Shown: piece by piece, positions 7,681 through 11,048 of the stretch
Position numbering within the stretch: the first letter of the stretch is position 1
Layout of the letters: each line of letters opens with the position of its first letter
Assembly: GCA_002339265.1 (NCBI GenBank)
Contig: DDKG01000357.1
Span: 846-11,893, forward strand
DNA from: Massilia sp. UBA2604
Lineage (GTDB): Bacteria; Pseudomonadota; Gammaproteobacteria; Burkholderiales; Burkholderiaceae_D
Length of the DNA: 11,048 bases
Direction: 5' to 3'
The notes under the pieces: generated by a model
Database searches by the model: none
What the model was told of the DNA's origin: nothing
What the model saw: the letters and a program-made list of their open reading frames with translations, nothing else
Made by a program: the position numbers and the translations under genes

Positions 7681-7983
7681 ATGGAACTGCTCGACATCTT
7701 CAAAGCCCTCTCCAACCGCACACGCCTCGATATCCTGAAAGGCTTGAAGGACCCGGAGAAACATTTTCCTCCACAGGACGAGGGCGATGTGCACACGGTC
7801 GGTGTGTGCGTGAGCAGTATCCAGGAAGGCGTCGGCCTGTCGCAGTCGACCGTGTCCGACTACCTTGCAACGCTGCAGCGCGCCGGCCTGGTGGAAGTGC
7901 GCCGTATTGGCCAGTGGACGTATTACAAGAGGAACGAGGCAACCATCAGCGCCCTCGCCGAGATCATCGGAAAAGAGCTGTAA
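7681..7983 (+). CDS. ArsR-family winged-helix transcriptional regulator
   Basis: A 100-residue single-domain winged-helix protein. [22 protein letters not shown] at the N-terminus is the typical ArsR opening, [20 protein letters not shown] (52-71) is the recognition helix region, and [10 protein letters not shown] (75-84) is the wing. The usual ArsR metal motif ELCVC is absent. A longer loop carries [17 protein letters not shown] instead, with H28, H38 and the protein's only cysteine, C43. The inducing signal is therefore unknown; a metal, an oxidant or an electrophile is possible. No ribosome site precedes the ATG, and the promoter predicts a transcript that begins at or just before it. It probably represses itself and the two downstream enzyme genes through the paired palindromes. 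The divergent prp operon has separate sigma-54 signals. Confidence 0.9.
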   Translation: MELLDIFKALSNRTRLDILKGLKDPEKHFPPQDEGDVHTVGVCVSSIQEGVGLSQSTVSDYLATLQRAGLVEVRRIGQWTYYKRNEATISALAEIIGKEL

Positions 7984-8000
7984 GCTTTTTTTATCTATGT

Positions 8001-8020
8001 ATATCGAAAATTCTCGATAT
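8001..8020. promoter_or_regulatory. Operator 2: palindrome before the oxidoreductase gene
   Basis: ATATCGAAAATTCTCGATAT has 7-bp palindromic arms (ATATCGA/TCGATAT) and is the same length as operator 1, agreeing with it at 15 of 20 positions. Both share ATATCG-N8-CGATAT. It lies 18 bases after the regulator's stop and 27 bases before the next ATG. I found no convincing -35/-10 here (TATATC or TATCTA are only weak -10 candidates). The site could control a weak internal promoter or block read-through from arsR. Confidence 0.75.
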
Positions 8021-8047
8021 CCCTTTTTAACGAAACGAGGTTCAATC

Positions 8048-9037
8048 ATGAAAGCTCAAGTACTTACTTCTTTTGGCGGCCCGGAATCGTTCGAACTGCG
8101 TGACGTGCCGAAACCCGTCCCGCAGTCCGGCCAGGTGCTGGTGCGGGTGCAGGCAACTTCCATCAATCCCCTGGACTATCAGGTCCGCCGCGGCGACTAT
8201 GCCGACCTGGTGCCGCTGCCGGGCATCACCGGGCATGACGTCTCGGGCGTGGTCGAGGAAGTCGGACCGGGCGTGACCGCCTTCGCGCCGGGCGACGAGG
8301 TCTGGTACACCCCGCAAATCTTCGATGGCCCCGGCAGCTATGCCGAATACCATGTTGCCGCCGAGAGTATTGTCGGCCGCAAACCCGCTTCGCTGACCCA
8401 CCTCGAAGCAGCCAGCCTGACCCTGGTCGGTGGAACCGCGTGGGAAGCCCTTGCCGTCCGCGCCCAGTTGAAAGCCGGCGAAAGCATCCTGATCCATGGC
8501 GGCGCGGGCGGTGTCGGCCATGTCGTGATCCAGGTCGCCAAAGCGATGGGCGCCAGGATCTTCACCACGGTGCGCGAAGACAACTTCGAGTTCGTGCGCT
8601 CGCTGGGCGCCGACGTGGTCATCGACTACACGAAAGAAGACTACGTCGAAGCCATCCGGCGCGAGACAGCTGGCCACGGCGTCGACGTGGTATTCGACAC
8701 CATCGGCGGCGATACCCTGACCCGCAGTCCGGACGTGCTGGCGCAACTCGGCCGCGTGGTCTCGATCGTGGACATCGCCAAGCCGCAGAACCTGATCCAG
8801 GCCTGGGGCAAGAATGCGAGCTACCACTTCGTCTTCACCCGCCAGAACCGCGGCAAGCTCGACGAATTGAGCGCGCTGATCGAGCGCGGCCAGTTGAAAC
8901 CGCACATCGGCGCCGTCTATTCGCTGGCCGACATTCCAAGCGCCCATGCGCGGCTTGAAAGCCGTGACAACGGCCTCACGGGCAAGATCGCGATCGCGGT
9001 GGGCCCGCTGGCCGACGTCGCAAGCGCGAACGCCTGA
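8048..9037 (+). CDS. MDR-superfamily NAD(P)H oxidoreductase, quinone reductase-like
   Basis: A 329-residue medium-chain dehydrogenase/reductase. It has an N-terminal GroES-like domain (about 1-120, with [12 protein letters not shown] and the [14 protein letters not shown] block) and a Rossmann domain carrying [20 protein letters not shown] (nucleotide-binding GGAGGVG at 151-157), followed by [13 protein letters not shown] and FDTIGGDTL. The usual catalytic zinc ligands (CxxxGHE) and the structural-zinc cysteines are absent, so it fits the quinone oxidoreductase/enoyl reductase group better than true alcohol dehydrogenases. The likely reaction is NADPH-dependent reduction of a quinone or other electrophilic carbonyl; the substrate cannot be told. 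ATG at 8048 is chosen over the longer open frame because GAGG stands 8 bases upstream and [13 protein letters not shown] is the family start. It is preceded by operator 2 and followed after 24 bases by a monooxygenase gene. Confidence 0.9.
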   Translation: MKAQVLTSFGGPESFELRDVPKPVPQSGQVLVRVQATSINPLDYQVRRGDYADLVPLPGITGHDVSGVVEEVGPGVTAFAPGDEVWYTPQIFDGPGSYAEYHVAAESIVGRKPASLTHLEAASLTLVGGTAWEALAVRAQLKAGESILIHGGAGGVGHVVIQVAKAMGARIFTTVREDNFEFVRSLGADVVIDYTKEDYVEAIRRETAGHGVDVVFDTIGGDTLTRSPDVLAQLGRVVSIVDIAKPQNLIQAWGKNASYHFVFTRQNRGKLDELSALIERGQLKPHIGAVYSLADIPSAHARLESRDNGLTGKIAIAVGPLADVASANA

Positions 9038-9061
9038 TCAACTCACCTCGAAAGGAACATC

Positions 9062-9388
9062 ATGGTTTACGAGATCGCCACCCTGCCCGTCCGGCCTGAA
9101 CATGTCGACACCTTCAGGAGTGCTTTCGCCGAGGTCGCGCACCTGCTCAGCCGCGCCAGGGGTTATCGGGGACATATGCTGGCGCCGGGAATCGAGCAGC
9201 CCACGCAATTCACGCTGATCGTGCGCTGGCAGACGCTGGAGGATCACAGCCCGCGCTTCGAGGCGAGCGACGACCACCAGCAGTTCATGGCGGGCTTGCA
9301 GGATTATCTTGCGGACGAGCCCGCCGTCCATCACATCGAAGCTGCGGCCTTTGCCATCGGGCCGTGGGATGCAGCGTCAACGCGATGA
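9062..9388 (+). CDS. Antibiotic biosynthesis monooxygenase (ABM/YgiN-like) domain protein
   Basis: A 108-residue protein of the dimeric alpha/beta-barrel ABM group. Seen: the opening strand MVYEIATLPVRPEHVDTF, then a helix with AHLLSRARGYRGH, the strand TQFTLIVRWQTLEDHSPRF, and a helix rich in aromatic and acidic residues (ASDDHQQFMAGLQDYL) that often follows in these proteins. Members include the quinol monooxygenase YgiN and heme-degrading enzymes; which activity applies here is unknown. AAGGA stands 7 bases before the ATG. The 24-base spacing to the reductase points to one transcript and a joint role, perhaps quinone/quinol handling. A strong hairpin follows the stop within 3 bases. Confidence 0.8.
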   Translation: MVYEIATLPVRPEHVDTFRSAFAEVAHLLSRARGYRGHMLAPGIEQPTQFTLIVRWQTLEDHSPRFEASDDHQQFMAGLQDYLADEPAVHHIEAAAFAIGPWDAASTR

Positions 9389-9390
9389 AA

Positions 9391-9416
9391 GAATGCCGTT
9401 CATCCGAACGGCATTC
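9391..9416. terminator. Hairpin between convergent genes, probable terminator
   Basis: GAATGCCGTT/AACGGCATTC form a perfect 10-bp stem (9391-9400 with 9407-9416) around a CATCCG loop. It lies between the monooxygenase stop (9388) and the 3' end of the PEP-CTERM gene (9442). On the minus strand the stem is followed by TTTCATC, a short T-rich tail. On the plus strand the following AAGTCCTCATTC is poor in T. It may serve both directions, better on the minus strand. Confidence 0.7.
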
Positions 9417-9441
9417 AAGTCCTCATTCGCCCTGCGCGATT

Positions 9442-9987
9442 TCAACGTGACGATCGGCGTTTGTAGTGGCGAGTCACGTTCAAGCCCAGCAGCGCTATGC
9501 CGAGCAAAGCCAGCGAACCGGGCTCTGGCACCTCGTTGGCAAACTCGACGTCAAGTCGGTAGCTGAAGTCCGGGGCGAGCAATTGATTGCTGACGTCGAT
9601 ATAAATGTTATTGGCGTCGAACGTGATGTCACCAGCCTCGAGCCCGGGCTGGTTGCTGGCCGGATTGATTGATACGCCTGTTATCCCCAGGTCGATGCCG
9701 GAGATGAGGAGATAGACGCCAGGAATCCATTGGCAACAGTTAAAGTTGCTCAGCAGGACACTTCCATCGCTAAAAGTTGCCGAGGCCTGATTGTTATAGA
9801 GGGGGCCGAGGCTGAGTCCGTCGGTGATGATGGCAGAGTCGCTTCCTTCAACGCTCCCACCAGGGCCCGGGTAAAGAAGCGAGAAAGTGACCTGGTTTCC
9901 GATGAAGCCCGCATGTGCACTCGGTGCCGAGGCAAACGTCAGCAGCACTAACGCAATACTGCACACCTTCCAGAAAGTCGTTTTCAT
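9442..9987 (-). CDS. PEP-CTERM sorting domain-containing protein
   Basis: A 181-residue exported protein. It has a signal peptide (MKTTFWKVCS, hydrophobic core, probable cleavage after AHA at 26) and a C-terminal sorting signal: VPEPGSLALLG at 153-163, a hydrophobic segment to about residue 170, and a basic tail RHYKRRSS. This signal is recognised by an exosortase such as XrtA, which cuts at the PEP motif and helps place proteins at the cell surface or in the exopolysaccharide matrix. The middle part (27-150) is rich in G, S, N and D and predicted mainly beta. It contains an adjacent cysteine pair (C84-C85) and resembles no enzyme I recognise. The ribosome site is weak (GGA about 7 bases before the ATG). 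It is transcribed alone from a candidate sigma-54 promoter and points toward the ABM gene. Its surroundings are more AT-rich than the rest of the window. Confidence 0.9.
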   Translation of the reverse strand: MKTTFWKVCSIALVLLTFASAPSAHAGFIGNQVTFSLLYPGPGGSVEGSDSAIITDGLSLGPLYNNQASATFSDGSVLLSNFNCCQWIPGVYLLISGIDLGITGVSINPASNQPGLEAGDITFDANNIYIDVSNQLLAPDFSYRLDVEFANEVPEPGSLALLGIALLGLNVTRHYKRRSSR

Positions 9988-10021
9988 GATAATCCGTTTG
10001 AGTTATTGGACTATCCCGCCA

Positions 10022-10037
10022 AGCAATATCGATGCCA
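10022..10037 (-). promoter_or_regulatory. Candidate sigma-54 promoter of the PEP-CTERM gene
   Basis: The minus strand reads TGGCATCGATATTGCT, which matches TGGCA-N6-TTGCW with GG and GC exactly 10 bases apart. Predicted start is about 10011, giving a leader of about 24 bases. PEP-CTERM genes in exosortase systems are known to be associated with the PrsK/PrsR two-component system and sigma-54, which makes this match meaningful. PrsR binding is not shown by the sequence. Confidence 0.65.
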
Positions 10038-10043
10038 TCACCG

Positions 10044-10070
10044 TAAATACATGATAATTAATGGTATTTA
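10044..10070. promoter_or_regulatory. Inverted repeat upstream of the PEP-CTERM promoter
   Basis: TAAATAC and GTATTTA form perfect 7-bp arms separated by 13 AT-rich bases. The element ends 7 bases upstream of the candidate -24 box, at about -33 to -59 from the predicted start. It could be a regulator site for the PEP-CTERM gene. It is closer to the promoter than most sigma-54 enhancer sites, and AT-rich inverted repeats arise easily by chance. Confidence 0.4.
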
Positions 10071-10121
10071 TTGATGAGCGCTAAAAAGTGTAATTTTTTC
10101 CGACAGTCAATCTGCTGATAA

Positions 10122-10156
10122 AGAAAATGCCGCCCAGTAAAGTACTGAGCGGCATT
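10122..10156 (-). terminator. Intrinsic terminator of the actP-like gene
   Basis: The stem AATGCCGC/GCGGCATT (10126-10133 with 10149-10156) continues after one C-A mismatch into CAGTA/TACTG (10135-10139 with 10143-10147), closing on a 3-base loop. On the minus strand the stem runs into TTTTCTTTATC, a good T-rich tail. It lies about 40 bases after the stop of the symporter gene. Its outer arm shares AATGCCG with the hairpin at 9391-9416. Confidence 0.85.
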
Positions 10157-10193
10157 ATCTAGTGAGCGCGCTTGTTGCCAAGCACGCCGTGGC

Positions 10194-11048
10194 TTAGTGC
10201 GCCGACGCTCCCGCCGCACCGATACCGGTCTCGGCACGCACTTCCTGCGCCTCGAAGCCGGCGCGGTCGATGCGGGCGCGTGGGCCCTTGTCGGTGATCG
10301 AGAAGATCCAGATGCCGAAGAAGCCGACCGCCATCGAGAAGATCGCCGGCGAGGCGTACGGGAAGATCGCTGCACTATTGCCCAGCACGTCGACCCAGAC
10401 CGATTTCGACAGCAGGGTCAGCACGACCGCGGTCGCCAGGCCCAGGAAGCCGCCCACGGTGGCGCCGCGGGTGGTGCAGTCTTTCCACAGCACCGACATG
10501 AACAGCACCGGGAAGTTGGCCGAAGCGGCGATCGCGAAGGCCAGCGACACCATGAAGGCGACGTTCTGCTTCTCGAAGGCGATACCCAGCAGCACGGCGA
10601 TGATGCCGAGGCAGATGGTGGTGATCTTCGACACTTTCAGCTCGTTGGCGCTGGTGGCCTGGCCCTTCTTGAACACGGTGGCGTACAGGTCGTGCGAGAC
10701 CGCCGAGGCGCCCGACAGGGTCAGGCCGGCCACCACCGCCAGGATGGTCGCGAAGGCCACGGCCGAGATGAAGCCCAGGAACACGTCGCCGCCCACGGCT
10801 TGCGCCAGGTGGACCGCCGCCATGTTGTTACCGCCCAGCAGTGCACCGGCAGCATCCTTGAAGGCCGGGTTGGTGCCGACCAGCACGATCGCGCCGAAGC
10901 CGATGATGAAGGTCAGGATGTAGAAGTAGCCGATCCAGGTGGTCGCCCACAGCACCGATTTACGTGCCTCCTTGGCGCTCGGGACGGTGAAGAAGCGCAT
11001 CAGGATGTGCGGCAGGCCGGCGGTGCCGAACATCAGCGCCATGCCGAA
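10194..11048 (-). CDS. actP: ActP-like cation/acetate symporter, C-terminal part (runs off the right edge)
   Basis: The last 284 residues of a sodium:solute symporter (SSS family) protein; a full ActP has about 550-590, so the N-terminal half lies outside the window. It begins inside [15 protein letters not shown], a strongly conserved ActP stretch, continuing with SAKEARKSV. Membrane segments are visible at about residues 39-58, 89-112, 142-158, 163-187, 196-213 and 229-251 of the visible part, with the conserved [12 protein letters not shown] after the second. A hydrophilic tail ends in GASAH. ActP takes up acetate, and members may carry propionate or other short-chain acids, which would fit the prp operon nearby; no sequence feature proves substrate choice. 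It is followed by a strong intrinsic terminator and is not co-transcribed with the PEP-CTERM gene. Confidence 0.9.
   Translation of the reverse strand, partial: FGMALMFGTAGLPHILMRFFTVPSAKEARKSVLWATTWIGYFYILTFIIGFGAIVLVGTNPAFKDAAGALLGGNNMAAVHLAQAVGGDVFLGFISAVAFATILAVVAGLTLSGASAVSHDLYATVFKKGQATSANELKVSKITTICLGIIAVLLGIAFEKQNVAFMVSLAFAIAASANFPVLFMSVLWKDCTTRGATVGGFLGLATAVVLTLLSKSVWVDVLGNSAAIFPYASPAIFSMAVGFFGIWIFSITDKGPRARIDRAGFEAQEVRAETGIGAAGASAH

Noticed and set aside
7865..8047. Long upstream extension of the oxidoreductase frame
   Set aside because: It overlaps the arsR gene out of frame and spans operator 2; the family N-terminus begins at 8048.
8042..8947. 301-codon minus-strand frame opposite the oxidoreductase
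   Set aside because: Antisense shadow; the plus frame has a full MDR domain set with a good ribosome site.

Overview
The window is GC-rich, with relaxed antisense open frames throughout. It carries the prpB-prpC-acnD-prpF form of the 2-methylcitrate cycle, an ActP-type acetate symporter, a PEP-CTERM surface protein and a multi-PAS signalling protein. This combination suggests a betaproteobacterium, most likely of the Oxalobacteraceae (Massilia/Telluria-like). That placement is an inference from gene content and composition; there is no rRNA here to confirm it.

Layout, left to right. (1) Positions 1-1221, minus: a signalling gene that runs off the left edge. Three tandem PAS domains are visible and its output domain lies outside. 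(2) Positions 1363-7413, minus: the propionate operon, transcribed prpB, prpC, acnD, prpF. PrpC makes 2-methylcitrate from propionyl-CoA and oxaloacetate. AcnD dehydrates it to a trans-type 2-methylaconitate and PrpF isomerises that to the cis form. A housekeeping aconitase hydrates it, and PrpB splits 2-methylisocitrate into succinate and pyruvate. A 100-bp pair of inverted palindromes sits between prpC and acnD. (3) Positions 7414-7680: a divergent control region. In front of prpB it holds a full-consensus sigma-54 -24/-12 element, an exact IHF consensus and an upstream CGTTTCA/TGAAACG inverted repeat. This is the layout expected for a PrpR-activated promoter, yet no prpR is present in the window. 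(4) Positions 7681-9388, plus: an ArsR-type regulator, an MDR-family quinone reductase-like enzyme and a small ABM-fold monooxygenase. The regulator's sigma-70 promoter has a perfect 20-bp palindrome between -35 and -10, and a related 20-bp palindrome precedes the reductase. The regulator mRNA may be leaderless. (5) Positions 9391-9416: a hairpin between convergent genes. (6) Positions 9442-9987, minus: a PEP-CTERM protein with its own candidate sigma-54 promoter and an upstream inverted repeat. (7) Positions 10126-11048, minus: the C-terminal half of an actP-like symporter and its terminator.

Functionally, the window joins short-chain acid metabolism (prp operon, and possibly uptake by ActP) with a small, probably self-regulated redox or electrophile-response module that occupies the place where prpR often stands. 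Two independent sigma-54-type promoters suggest RpoN matters at this locus. No tRNA, rRNA, CRISPR array or complete insertion sequence was seen.
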